DNA from: Streptomyces griseoincarnatus
GTDB lineage: Bacteria; Actinomycetota; Actinomycetes; Streptomycetales; Streptomycetaceae
Length of the DNA stretch: 64,000 nt
Reading direction: 5' to 3'
NCBI GenBank assembly: GCA_014649575.1
Contig: BMTH01000008.1
Location: forward strand, 248,001 to 312,000
A program made the position numbers and the translations under genes. Below are positions 49,703 through 57,990 of this stretch, piece after piece (the stretch's first letter is position 1; each line of letters begins with the position of its first letter). Below the pieces are notes generated by a model. It was not told the DNA's origin and ran no database searches. It saw nothing but the letters and a program-made list of their open reading frames with translations.

Positions 49703-51019
49703 ATGGAACAATCGTCCGACGCGACGTCCCGCCGCGAGCGGGCAGCCCGCGCGGGGGACCTGCGCCGTACGGCCGTCATCGGCAGCGGAGTGGCGGGGCT
49801 GACCGCCGCGTACATCCTGGCCCGCGCCCATCACGTCACTCTCTACGAGGCCGACGACCGGCTGGGCGGCCATGCCCACACCCACGACCTGACCGCGCCC
49901 GACGGCCGTACCCATCGCGTCGACTCCGGATTCATCGTCCACAATCGCCGCACCTATCCGAACCTGCTGCGCCTCTTCGACGAACTCGGTGTGGGCACGC
50001 AGGAGTCGGAGATGAGCATGTCCGTGCGGTGCGAGGGCTGCGGCCTGGAGTACGCCGGCGCCCGCGGTGCACGCGGACTGCTCGCCCAGCCGCGCAACAC
50101 CCTGCGTTCGCCGTACCTGCGCATGCTGGCCGAGGTACCGCGCTTCCACCGGGCCGCCCGCCGCCGGCTGGAGCAGGGCGGGACCGAAGACGCGCGCACG
50201 CTCGGCGAGTTCCTCGACGAGGCGGGCTTCTCGCCGTATTTCCGGGCCCACTTCATGACGCCGGTGGTGTCCGCCGTGTGGTCCTGCGACGCGGAGACGG
50301 CACTGCACTACCCGGCGGCCTATCTGTTCCGGTTCCTCGCCCACCACGGCATGCTCTCGGTGAGCGGGTCGCCGGTGTGGCGAACCGTCACAGGGGGCTC
50401 GGCGACGTACGTCGGACGGATCGCGGCCCGCCTGCACGAGGTACGCGCCGGCACCCCCGTACGGTCCATGCACCGGCACGCGGACGGCGTCGACGTGACC
50501 GCGGCCGACGGCACCACCGCCTCCTACGACCACGTCGTCGTCGCCACGCACCCCGACCAGGCACTGCGGCTGCTCGCCGACGCGACCCCGCAGGAGAAGG
50601 AAGTCCTCGGCGCCTTCCGCTACTCCCGCAACGCCACCCTGCTGCACACCGACACCACCGTGCTGCCGCGGGCGAGCGGGGCCCGCGCGTCCTGGAACTA
50701 CCTGATGCCCGACTGCCGGACCGGTGCCGACCGCGTGCGCGTGAGCTACGACATGAACCGGCTGCAACGCCTCGACGCCGAGCAGACGTACATCGTGACC
50801 CTCGGCGGCCAGGACCGTGTGGACCCCGCCCGGGTGCTGGCCCGCATGACCTACGAACACCCCGTCTACACGCCTGAGTCGGTCGCCGCGCAGCGTCGGC
50901 TGCCGGAACTGCACACGGCCGTCACCGCGTTCGCGGGCGCCTATCACGGCTGGGGGTTCCACGAGGACGGCTGCCGCAGCGGTGTCGAGGCAGCCGCCGC
51001 CTTGGGGGTGAGATGGTGA
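49703..51019 (+). CDS. FAD-dependent oxidoreductase, amine-oxidase fold (Rv0449c-like)
   Basis: A 438-residue flavoprotein. The FAD dinucleotide motif is AVIGSGVAGLTAAYILARAH near residue 28, followed by YEADDRLGGHAHTHDLTAPD and DSGFIVHNRRTYPNLLRLFD; a late motif GGSATYVGRIAARL and the C-terminal GWGFHEDGCRSGVEAA close the FAD domain. Homologues (M. tuberculosis Rv0449c; proteins beside cfa and DUF1365 genes in proteobacteria) are thought to act in fatty-acid modification. ATG 49703 has GGAGGGAG upstream. It overlaps the DUF1365 gene by seven bases and heads a five-gene coupled operon. Confidence 0.9.
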   Translation: MEQSSDATSRRERAARAGDLRRTAVIGSGVAGLTAAYILARAHHVTLYEADDRLGGHAHTHDLTAPDGRTHRVDSGFIVHNRRTYPNLLRLFDELGVGTQESEMSMSVRCEGCGLEYAGARGARGLLAQPRNTLRSPYLRMLAEVPRFHRAARRRLEQGGTEDARTLGEFLDEAGFSPYFRAHFMTPVVSAVWSCDAETALHYPAAYLFRFLAHHGMLSVSGSPVWRTVTGGSATYVGRIAARLHEVRAGTPVRSMHRHADGVDVTAADGTTASYDHVVVATHPDQALRLLADATPQEKEVLGAFRYSRNATLLHTDTTVLPRASGARASWNYLMPDCRTGADRVRVSYDMNRLQRLDAEQTYIVTLGGQDRVDPARVLARMTYEHPVYTPESVAAQRRLPELHTAVTAFAGAYHGWGFHEDGCRSGVEAAAALGVRW

Positions 51020-51777
51020 CCGTTCCGTCCGCCCGGCGCCGGCCGTCGCCCGCGCCGCCCGTGGTGTACCCGTGCACGATCACCCACGTGCGCCGGGCGC
51101 CCCGGCGCTACGCGTTGCGGCACCGCACCTACCTGTGGCTGGTCGACCTGGACCACCTGCCCGTGCTGCCGCGTCCGCTCCGGCCGCTCGCCCGCTTCCG
51201 TGCCCGCGACCACTTCACCGGGCGTGCCCCGTCGATCCGGGCCGCGCTCGACGGCTTCCTGGGCGAGCACGGCGTCGACCTGCGGGGCGGTCGGACACTG
51301 ATGCTCGCGCACGCCCGGGTGCTCGGACACGTCTTCAACCCTCTCACCCTGTACTGGTGTCACGGCGCCGACGGCGCCTTGCGGTGTGTGGTGGCGGAGG
51401 TCCACAACACCTACGGGCAGCGCCACGCCTACCTGCTGCACCCCGACGCGGCGGGCACCGCCACCGTCGGCAAGGACTTCCACGTCTCGCCGTTCCACCC
51501 GGTCGACGGCCACTACGAGATGCGGCTCCCCCTGCCCGAGGAGCGTCTGCGTCTGTCCGTACGGCTGCAGCGGCCCGGCAGTCCGCCCTTCACGGCCTCG
51601 GTCCGCGGCGCGCGCCGCGACGTGAGTGCGTCCGTGCTGCTGCGCCTTGCGCTGCGTCATCCCTGGTCGACCCTGATGGTGTCGGCCGCCATCCGCTTCC
51701 ACGGCATCCGTCTGTTCCTGCGGGGCCTGCCGGTCCAGCCGCGCCCGGGCCACCGCACCTCGGAGAGAGCGTCATGA
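51013..51777 (+). CDS. DUF1365 protein (Rv0448c-like)
   Basis: A 254-residue protein with the DUF1365 signature: ITHVRRAPRRYALRHRTYLW, LGHVFNPLTLYWCHG, VVAEVHNTYGQRHAYLL, KDFHVSPFHPVDGHYEMRLP, and the C-terminal RHPWSTLMVSAAIRFHGIRL. The reaction is unknown, but the family is consistently found with an FAD oxidoreductase and CFA-type methyltransferase. ATG 51013 overlaps the upstream gene, and the downstream methyltransferase start overlaps its stop (ATGA). Confidence 0.92.
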   Translation: MVTVPSARRRPSPAPPVVYPCTITHVRRAPRRYALRHRTYLWLVDLDHLPVLPRPLRPLARFRARDHFTGRAPSIRAALDGFLGEHGVDLRGGRTLMLAHARVLGHVFNPLTLYWCHGADGALRCVVAEVHNTYGQRHAYLLHPDAAGTATVGKDFHVSPFHPVDGHYEMRLPLPEERLRLSVRLQRPGSPPFTASVRGARRDVSASVLLRLALRHPWSTLMVSAAIRFHGIRLFLRGLPVQPRPGHRTSERAS

Positions 51778-53063
51778 CCACAACCCACCCCCGCTCCGCC
51801 ACCCACCACGACACCCGCCTGCGGCGGGTCGCCACCGGTGTCGACCCTGAGCGCTGGCCGGACGTGGCCGCCGTGCCGCGGGCGTCCTGGCCGGTGCGTG
51901 CCGTCACCGAGTCCCTCGTGGGACGCGCTCTGCGGCGACTGCCCCTGCGCGTCAGCTGCGTCGGCGGCACCACTCTCGGCCTGGGCGGGCCACTGATAGA
52001 GGTGCGCGATCCGGACGCGTTCCACGCCCGCATCGGCACCCGCGGGCTGATCGGGTTCGGTGAGTCGTACATGGCGGGCGAGTGGGACGCGCCTGACCTG
52101 GTCGGCGCGCTCACCGTGCTCGCCGCGCACGCGGCCGACCTCGTCCCGGCCCCGCTTCAGCGGCTGCGCGGCCTGTGGGCACCACGTCAGCCCGACGCGC
52201 AGCGCAACACCCCGGACGGCTCGCGCAACAACATCAGCCGTCACTACGACCTGTCCAACGATCTGTTCGCGGCGTTCCTGGACGAGACGCTCACCTACTC
52301 CTCAGCCGTCTTCCGCGGCTTCCCCGCCGACTGGTCGCTGCTGGCCGCGGCCCAGCACCGCAAGATCGACCGGCTCCTCGATCTCGCCGAGGTCGGCGAG
52401 GGCACCCGGATGCTGGAGATCGGCACGGGCTGGGGCGAACTCGCCCTGCGGGCCGCCGCCCGCGGCGCGCACGTCACCTCGCTCACCCTGTCCGAGGAAC
52501 AGAGAGCACTGGCCCTGGAACGCGTACGCGAGGCCGGGTACGCCCATCGTGTCTCCGTCGAACTGTGCGACTACCGTGCGGCGCGCGGCACCTACGACGC
52601 CGTGGTCAGCGTGGAGATGATCGAGGCCGTCGGCGCCGAGTTCTGGCCCGTCTACTTCCGCACCCTGGACGAGCGCCTGGCGCCCGGGGGCCGGGTCGCC
52701 CTGCAGGCCATCACCATGCCGCACCAGCGGATGCTCGCCGCCCGCGACACCCACACCTGGATCCAGAAGTACATCTTCCCCGGCGGCCTGATCCCCTCCA
52801 CCGAGGCCATCGAGGAGACGGCCCATGACCACACAGGGCTGGTGGTGGCCGCCCGGGACGGCTTCGGTGCGCACTACGCCGATACGCTGCGCCTCTGGCG
52901 GCAGCGGTTCACCGACCGCGCCGACGACGTCGCCGCCCTCGGATTCGACGCCACCTTCCGCCGCATGTGGACCTTCTACCTGGCCTACTCCGAGGCCGGA
53001 TTCCGTGCCGGCTACCTCGACGTCCAGCAGTACCTGTTCATCAAGGAGGACCCGGCCCGATGA
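51774..53063 (+). CDS. Cyclopropane-fatty-acid-synthase-like methyltransferase (UfaA1-like), copy 1
   Basis: A 429-residue S-adenosylmethionine methyltransferase of the CFA/mycolic acid cyclase family. N-terminal lipid-binding region with GLIGFGESYMAGEWDAPDLV; then ISRHYDLSNDLFAAFLDETL, the SAM motif MLEIGTGWGELALRAAARGA, YDAVVSVEMIEAVG, and FRRMWTFYLAYSEAGFRAGY. It adds a methylene or methyl group to double bonds of membrane phospholipid acyl chains. ATG 51774 overlaps the DUF1365 stop and the stop overlaps copy 2, so both copies are co-translated. It keeps the WTFYLAYSEAGF tail that copy 2 has changed. Confidence 0.93.
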   Translation: MTTTHPRSATHHDTRLRRVATGVDPERWPDVAAVPRASWPVRAVTESLVGRALRRLPLRVSCVGGTTLGLGGPLIEVRDPDAFHARIGTRGLIGFGESYMAGEWDAPDLVGALTVLAAHAADLVPAPLQRLRGLWAPRQPDAQRNTPDGSRNNISRHYDLSNDLFAAFLDETLTYSSAVFRGFPADWSLLAAAQHRKIDRLLDLAEVGEGTRMLEIGTGWGELALRAAARGAHVTSLTLSEEQRALALERVREAGYAHRVSVELCDYRAARGTYDAVVSVEMIEAVGAEFWPVYFRTLDERLAPGGRVALQAITMPHQRMLAARDTHTWIQKYIFPGGLIPSTEAIEETAHDHTGLVVAARDGFGAHYADTLRLWRQRFTDRADDVAALGFDATFRRMWTFYLAYSEAGFRAGYLDVQQYLFIKEDPAR

Positions 53064-54376
53064 CGACCGCCCGCACCGAAGTCCGCACCGGTGCCGCACA
53101 GCGGCTCGCCGCGCTCGCCGAGGATGCGCTGGGCGGCCCCCTGCCGGTACGGCTGCGCGCCTGGGACGGCAGTGTGACCGGTCCCGCCGACGCCCCCGTG
53201 GTCGTCGTGCGCTCCCGGCGCGCGCTGCGCCGGCTGCTGTGGCAGCCCGGCGAACTCGGTCTCACCCAGGCCTACGTCACCGGCGAGATCGACGTGGAAG
53301 GGGACCTGGCACAGGGCCTGCGTGCCATGTGGGCCGCCGTGCGGGAGCGGGGCCTGCACCCACCGAGACTCTCGCGGGCCGACGGGGCGCGTGCGCTGGC
53401 CGCGGCCGTGCGGCTCGGCGCCGTGGGCCCGCGCCCGCCCGCGCCCGCGAGCCAGGCCCGGCTGCGTGGCGCCCTGCACAGCAGGGCGCGCGACCGGGCT
53501 GCGATCAGCCACCACTACGACCTGTCCAACGACTTCTACCGTCTCCTCCTCGATGACAGCATGGCCTACTCCTGCGGCTACTGGACCGGTACGGAGTCCG
53601 AGGCCGGCCCGGCCGACGCGCAGCGGGCCAAGCTGGAGCTGATCTGCCGCAAGCTCGGACTCGTGCCGGGCGCCCGCCTGCTCGACATCGGGTGCGGCTG
53701 GGGCTCGCTGGCCCTGTATGCCGCACAGGAGCACAAGGCGCATGTCACCGCCGTCACTCTGGCCCGCGAGCAGGCCGCGTACGTGCGGGAGCGGGCGCGT
53801 GAGCGGGGGCTGGAGGACCGGGTGGAGGTGGTGTGCCAGGACTACCGGGACGTCTCGGGCTCCGCCTTCGACGCCGTGGCCACCGTCGAGATGGGCGAGC
53901 ACGTCGGGGACGACGAGTATCGGGCTTTCGCCGCCGCCCTGCACCGGCTGGTCCGCCCGCGCGGGCGGGTGCTGGTGCAGCAGATGTCCCGCGGCGCGCG
54001 TGCACCCGGCGGCGGCGCGTTCATCGAGGCGTTCATCGCTCCGGACATGCACATGCGGCCGATGGGCGAGACCGTCGGCCTGCTGGAGGCCGCGGGTCTG
54101 GAGGTCCGGTCGGTGGAGTCGATGCGCGAGCACTATGTGCGCACCATCACCGCCTGGCACCGCACGCTGGAGGAGCGCTGGAACGACTTCGTCCGGCTGG
54201 TGGGCGAGGAGACGGCCCGCGTGTGGCGTCTCTACCTGGTCGGCGGGGCCTTGGCGTTCGAGGAGCGGCGCATGGGTGTGGACCAGTTCCTCGCCGTCCG
54301 CCCCAGCGCCACGGGTGACAGCGGTCTGACGGGGGCAGAGGCCGGCGACTGGTACCGGCATCTGGAGGACCGGTGA
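53060..54376 (+). CDS. Cyclopropane-fatty-acid-synthase-like methyltransferase, copy 2
   Basis: A 438-residue relative of copy 1. It has LGLTQAYVTGEIDVEGDLAQ, ISHHYDLSNDFYRLLLDDSM, SCGYWTGTE, LLDIGCGWGSLALYAAQEHK, VATVEMGEHVGDDEYRAFAA, and WNDFVRLVGEETARVWRLYL followed by GALAFEERRMGVDQFL. The iron-clad CFA motifs are present, but the N-terminal domain and C-terminal region differ widely from copy 1, so this is an old paralogue with perhaps another position or product specificity. ATG 53060 overlaps copy 1 (ATGA), and its stop overlaps the DUF1295 gene. Confidence 0.92.
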   Translation: MTTARTEVRTGAAQRLAALAEDALGGPLPVRLRAWDGSVTGPADAPVVVVRSRRALRRLLWQPGELGLTQAYVTGEIDVEGDLAQGLRAMWAAVRERGLHPPRLSRADGARALAAAVRLGAVGPRPPAPASQARLRGALHSRARDRAAISHHYDLSNDFYRLLLDDSMAYSCGYWTGTESEAGPADAQRAKLELICRKLGLVPGARLLDIGCGWGSLALYAAQEHKAHVTAVTLAREQAAYVRERARERGLEDRVEVVCQDYRDVSGSAFDAVATVEMGEHVGDDEYRAFAAALHRLVRPRGRVLVQQMSRGARAPGGGAFIEAFIAPDMHMRPMGETVGLLEAAGLEVRSVESMREHYVRTITAWHRTLEERWNDFVRLVGEETARVWRLYLVGGALAFEERRMGVDQFLAVRPSATGDSGLTGAEAGDWYRHLEDR

Positions 54377-55179
54377 ACGCGCTCGCCCGGGAAGCGTTCG
54401 CCGCCAACCTCGGCTGGACTGCCGCGACGGCCCTGGCGGTGATGCTCGTGACCTTCCTCCTCGCCCTGACCATGGGTGTGCACCGGATCGTCGACAGTGC
54501 GTGGGGGACGGCTTTCGCCGCCGTGGCCGTGGTGACCTTCGGTCTCTCGGGGGCGCACGGCGATCCGGCCCGGCGCCTGCTGGTCACCGGCATGACGCTG
54601 GTGTGGGGGCTGCGACTCGCCGTGCACATCGCGCGCCGCGGCAGCGGCGACGGCGAGGACCCGCGCTACGAGGCGATGCTGGCCCGCGCGCCGGGCAGCC
54701 GGAACCTGTACGCCCTGCGGATGATCTACCTCCTGCAGGGCGCGCTGGTGTGGCTGGTGTCCCTGCCGGTGCAGGCCGCCCAGTACACGCCCCGGCCACT
54801 GTCCGCCCTCGCCCTGGCCGGCACGGCCGTATGGGCTGTCGGCCTCTTCTTCGAGACGGTCGGCGACGCCCAGCTGGCCCGCTTCAAAGCCGACCGGGCC
54901 AACCAAGGCCGGATCATGGACCGGGGCCTGTGGTCGTGGACCCGGCACCCCAATTATTTCGGGGACTTCTGCGTGTGGTGGGGGCTGTTCCTCGTCGCCT
55001 GCGACGGCGGATGGCAGGCCGCCGCGGTGTCCGTCGTGTCACCGCTGGTGATGAGTGTGCTGCTGATCAGCGGAAGCGGGAAGCGGCTGCTGGAGCGGCG
55101 CATGGCCGGCCGACCCGGCTGGGACGCCTACGCGGCCCGCACCAGCGGCTTCTTCCCCAGGCCGCCACGCTACCGATGA
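54373..55179 (+). CDS. DUF1295 membrane protein (steroid-5-alpha-reductase-like, Rv0446c-like)
   Basis: A 268-residue polytopic protein with the DUF1295 pattern: VDSAWGTAFAAVAVVTFGLS, LVWGLRLAVHIARRGSGDGE, DPRYEAML, and the reductase-like C-terminal RIMDRGLWSWTRHPNYFGDF with CVWWGLFLVA, GKRLLERRM and GWDAYAARTSGFFP. It probably reduces lipid double bonds, judging from its family fold and gene company. GTG 54373 overlaps the upstream stop. It is the last gene of the five-gene lipid operon and convergent with rskA (44-bp gap). Confidence 0.92.
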   Translation: MNALAREAFAANLGWTAATALAVMLVTFLLALTMGVHRIVDSAWGTAFAAVAVVTFGLSGAHGDPARRLLVTGMTLVWGLRLAVHIARRGSGDGEDPRYEAMLARAPGSRNLYALRMIYLLQGALVWLVSLPVQAAQYTPRPLSALALAGTAVWAVGLFFETVGDAQLARFKADRANQGRIMDRGLWSWTRHPNYFGDFCVWWGLFLVACDGGWQAAAVSVVSPLVMSVLLISGSGKRLLERRMAGRPGWDAYAARTSGFFPRPPRYR

Positions 55180-55223
55180 AGTGCGCGGGGAGTCCGCCGA
55201 CGGGCGGGCTCCCCGCGCAGTCG

Positions 55224-55973
55224 TCATGCCGGCACACCGAGCAGGGCGACCGGTGCCGAGGTGGGCTGCTCGGATCCACCGGCCGGCTCCACCGTGATGC
55301 CGATGCCGGAGGCGCCGTCGACCTCCCCCCGCATCAGCACCGCCTGAGTGCTGCGCTCGGGGTCCATCAGGCCGGCCGAGCGCATCTCCTCGCCGTCGGC
55401 GAACCACAGCTGGTACACCTTGCCCCGCGGCGGTGCGGCCATGTGGGAGGCGACGAACACCGCCCGGTCCAGGCCGGCGGAGACCACCAGCGTGCCCGCG
55501 CCGCCCGGCACCTTCGCCGAGCGGGACTTGGCGTCGGGCGCCGCCAGCACACCGGCCAGGTCCTCGACGTACCGCTGCGCCTGGGCCGCCTCGCGCGAGG
55601 CGTCCTGAGCGCGCTGGAACTGCCACACGGCGGTCCCGCCGAACGCAGTGGCGGCGGCCACACTCGCGGCCAAAGCCAACCGGGCCAGGCGCCGGCCGCG
55701 CGGTACGCCGCGGCGTACCCGCTCCAGGGGCGCGGCACCGGGCGGCACCTGCCGCACGGTCGTGATCCGCTGCAGTACCTGCTCCCGCATCACGGGGCGC
55801 GCGCGCACCGTGGAAGCCAGAGCCAGGCGCCCGGCGGTGGCGGTGAACTCGGCGACCTCCTGCCGGCAGTCGTCGCACTCGGCCAGGTGACGCTCGAAGA
55901 CGGCACGTTCCTCACCGTCCAGCGCGTGCACGGCGTAGGCACCGGTCAGCGCATGCAGATCGGTCGTGGTCAC
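55224..55973 (-). CDS. rskA: Anti-sigma-K factor RskA
   Basis: A 249-residue membrane anti-sigma factor. The cytoplasmic anti-sigma domain has the zinc-binding-type motif RHLAECDDCRQEVAEF; one transmembrane helix (LARLALAASVAAATAFGGTA) precedes an extracytoplasmic RskA domain: VVSAGLDRAVFVASHMAAPP, GKVYQLWFADGE and STQAVLMRGEVDGASGIGIT. It should hold SigK inactive at the membrane until cleaved or reduced. GTG 55973 overlaps the sigK stop (GTGA), the usual arrangement for sigma/anti-sigma pairs. Confidence 0.93.
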   Translation of the reverse strand: MTTTDLHALTGAYAVHALDGEERAVFERHLAECDDCRQEVAEFTATAGRLALASTVRARPVMREQVLQRITTVRQVPPGAAPLERVRRGVPRGRRLARLALAASVAAATAFGGTAVWQFQRAQDASREAAQAQRYVEDLAGVLAAPDAKSRSAKVPGGAGTLVVSAGLDRAVFVASHMAAPPRGKVYQLWFADGEEMRSAGLMDPERSTQAVLMRGEVDGASGIGITVEPAGGSEQPTSAPVALLGVPA

Positions 55974-56554
55974 GCGGTCACCCCCAGACAGTCGCGGAGC
56001 CGGATGAGTCCGTCACGCAGCCGGGTCTTCACCGTCCCCAGCGGAAGTGCCAGCGCCTCGGCGACCTCCCGATAGGTCAGCCCGCGGTAGTAGGCGAGAG
56101 TGACCGACTGGCGCTGCAACTCGGTCAGGGTCCGCAGGCAGCGCCTCACCTGCTCCTGCTCCAGCCGGGTCTCGACCTGCTCGGTCACCTCGTCGTAGGC
56201 GGGCTGATGCTCCAGCAGCGCGGCCTTGGTGTCGCGGGCCGCCGCGGCTTCCGCGGAGCGGACCCGGTCCACCGCCCGCCGATGGGCGAGGGTGAGGATC
56301 CAGTTGATGGCCGTGCCCCGCTCGGGCCGGTAGCGCGGGGCCGTGCGCCACACCTCCACCAACACCTCCTGTGCCACCTCCTCCGACTGCGCCTGATCGC
56401 GCAAGACGGCCCGGGCGACCCCGAGGACGGAGCCGGCCACGGCGTCGTAGACCGCGGCGAAAGCCTCCTGATCTCCCAGCGCCACCTCGTGGAGCAGCTG
56501 TTGCAGATCAGGTTGGACAGTCGGATCACTACCGATGTACACAGGTTCCTTCAC
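55970..56554 (-). CDS. sigK: ECF RNA polymerase sigma factor SigK
   Basis: A 194-residue ECF sigma factor. Sigma-2 region: LLHEVALGDQEAFAAVYDAV, SEEVAQEVLVEVWRTAPRYR, GTAINWILTLAHRRAVDRVR. Sigma-4 region: CLRTLTELQRQSVTLAYYRG, LTYREVAEALALPLGTVKTR and LRDGLIRLRDCLG. The best relatives by pattern are SigK of M. tuberculosis. GTG 56554 has GGGAG eight bases upstream. It is co-transcribed with rskA and convergent with the five-gene lipid operon, unlike the mycobacterial locus in which all genes point the same way. Confidence 0.93.
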   Translation of the reverse strand: MKEPVYIGSDPTVQPDLQQLLHEVALGDQEAFAAVYDAVAGSVLGVARAVLRDQAQSEEVAQEVLVEVWRTAPRYRPERGTAINWILTLAHRRAVDRVRSAEAAAARDTKAALLEHQPAYDEVTEQVETRLEQEQVRRCLRTLTELQRQSVTLAYYRGLTYREVAEALALPLGTVKTRLRDGLIRLRDCLGVTA

Positions 56555-56883
56555 AATATTTCTCCCGTGAGGGCGGCCCCCGGGGGGGCAGAACGGCCTT
56601 GCGTAATCCGAGGCCGCAAGGGCTGGGGATTGGCCCCCCGTGCATAACGGTGCGGTTTCGACCTTGGCGTCCATCAGTCCGGCTCCACGCCGACCGGGCC
56701 GGGCCCCGACTGATCCGCGCTGACGCCGTCGGGCAGCCGGGCGGCGCTCTGCCGAGGGCGTGCACCCCACCTCCCCGAAATTCCGCTGACCCCACCGGGG
56801 CGGAAACTGACCGACCTCTCCCGGTCAGCGACCGGAAACGGCAGCGGTGGCGGGGAGGCCGGCGGAGTTGACCCGCACGGTTC
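56555..56883. other. sigK upstream region, no recognised gene
   Basis: This 329-bp gap separates sigK from the stop of the MerR-type gene. It contains poly-G/C runs (CCCCCGGGGGGGC near 56578). I see no gene; it should hold the sigK promoter but I cannot place it. Confidence 0.45.
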
Positions 56884-57873
56884 TCAGCGGGTCGCCAGGC
56901 CCTCCAGCGCTTGCACCGCGTCCGCCAGGCCATGGGGGCGGGCCGTGCCCGGGGCGGGGCGGCCCGACCAGCCGGGGCCGAGGGTGAGGACCAGAGGGCT
57001 GCGGCGGGCGCCTCGTACGCCCCATTCCATTGCCGCCACGTGCTGGGCCAGGGGGCGGCTCGCCGTCGTGCGGGACTGCGCCCACAGGGCGACCGCCGCC
57101 GGACCCGTCCTGCGGACCGCCGCGATCAGGGACTCCACCGGGAGCGCGCCGCCGAACATCCGCACCGGGATGCCCCGTTCGGCCAGTGCGGCGGACAGCA
57201 CCTCCAGGGCGAGCGTGTGGTTGTCCCCCGGCACGCACGCCAGGACCACGGACGCGCCGGGGCGGTCGGGGGCCGTGTCCGGCGCGGCGCGGCGGAGGGC
57301 GCCGGAGACGTGCCAGGAGAGGAAGTGCTCCACCTCGACGTACCGCTCCCCCGACGACTCCCACTTGCGTCCCACCGCCTGCAGCGTCGGCACGATCACC
57401 TCCGTCCAGGCGGCGACGAGGCCGTGTTCCCGTATCGCGTCGAGCAGCATGCGGTCGAGGGCGGCCGCGTCGAGGCGGAGGGCGGCGCGGGCGATGCCCT
57501 TGCACTCCTGACGGGCGTCGCCCAGGCGGAGGCCGCTGCCCGCGCGGGAGGCGGGCGCGGCCTCCGGGGCGGGTGCGCGGCGTGGCAGGACGGACGGCGG
57601 CGCGGCGGACGCGGATGCCGGCGCCGGTGTCTCGCGGGCCAGGCGTGCCGCCTCCGCCGGCGGAATTCCCGTCGCCGTCAGCGCGCACATCCGCTCCAGG
57701 CGGGCCACGTCCGCCGGGGTCCATCGGCGGTGCCGGCCGCCGGTGTGCCGGTCGGGGCCGAGGCCGTAGCGCTGGTCCCAGGTGCGGACCGTGGTGGGGG
57801 CGACGCCCAGGCGGCGCGCCACCTCGCCGGTGGTGAGCCCGCCGGGTCCGGCCGGTTCCGCGCTCTCGCTCAT
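56884..57873 (-). CDS. MerR-family regulator with cobalamin-binding domain (CarH/LitR type)
   Basis: A 329-residue regulator. The MerR DNA-binding domain is LTTGEVARRLGVAPTTVRTW, DQRYGLGPDRHTGGRHRRWT, and ARLERMCALTATGIPPAEAA. After a Pro/Ala linker, a B12-binding helical bundle follows (WTEVIVPTLQAVGRKWESSG, YVEVEHFLSWHVSGALRR with the Trp and Glu-His that contact adenosylcobalamin in CarH), then a Rossmann domain with the cobalamin-ligand region ACVPGDNHTLALEVLSAALA; the His is retained but the Gly of DxHxxG is Ala. CarH and LitR proteins repress in the dark and release DNA on illumination. ATG 57873. It is divergent from the DUF4397 gene. Confidence 0.87.
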   Translation of the reverse strand: MSESAEPAGPGGLTTGEVARRLGVAPTTVRTWDQRYGLGPDRHTGGRHRRWTPADVARLERMCALTATGIPPAEAARLARETPAPASASAAPPSVLPRRAPAPEAAPASRAGSGLRLGDARQECKGIARAALRLDAAALDRMLLDAIREHGLVAAWTEVIVPTLQAVGRKWESSGERYVEVEHFLSWHVSGALRRAAPDTAPDRPGASVVLACVPGDNHTLALEVLSAALAERGIPVRMFGGALPVESLIAAVRRTGPAAVALWAQSRTTASRPLAQHVAAMEWGVRGARRSPLVLTLGPGWSGRPAPGTARPHGLADAVQALEGLATR

Positions 57874-57891
57874 GCCTCCACCGTACGCCTT

Positions 57892-57924
57892 ACGACGCAC
57901 AAACGACGCATGTTGTCTGCGTCG
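57892..57924. promoter_or_regulatory. 11-bp-spaced direct repeats plus inverted copy (putative CarH/LitR-type operator)
   Basis: ACGACGCA occurs at 57892-57899 and again at 57903-57910, an 11-bp period. The second copy also forms an inverted repeat CGACGCA-N7-TGCGTCG with 57918-57924. The element sits 18 bp from the regulator start codon, in the divergent promoter region. The 11-bp spacing matches the direct-repeat geometry described for CarH tetramers. Confidence 0.55.
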
Positions 57925-57990
57925 ATTTGCCGGGTCGACACTGGGGGCAGTCCCGCAGTGAGCGGTACTCCTTCGAAAGGGATGATCCCG

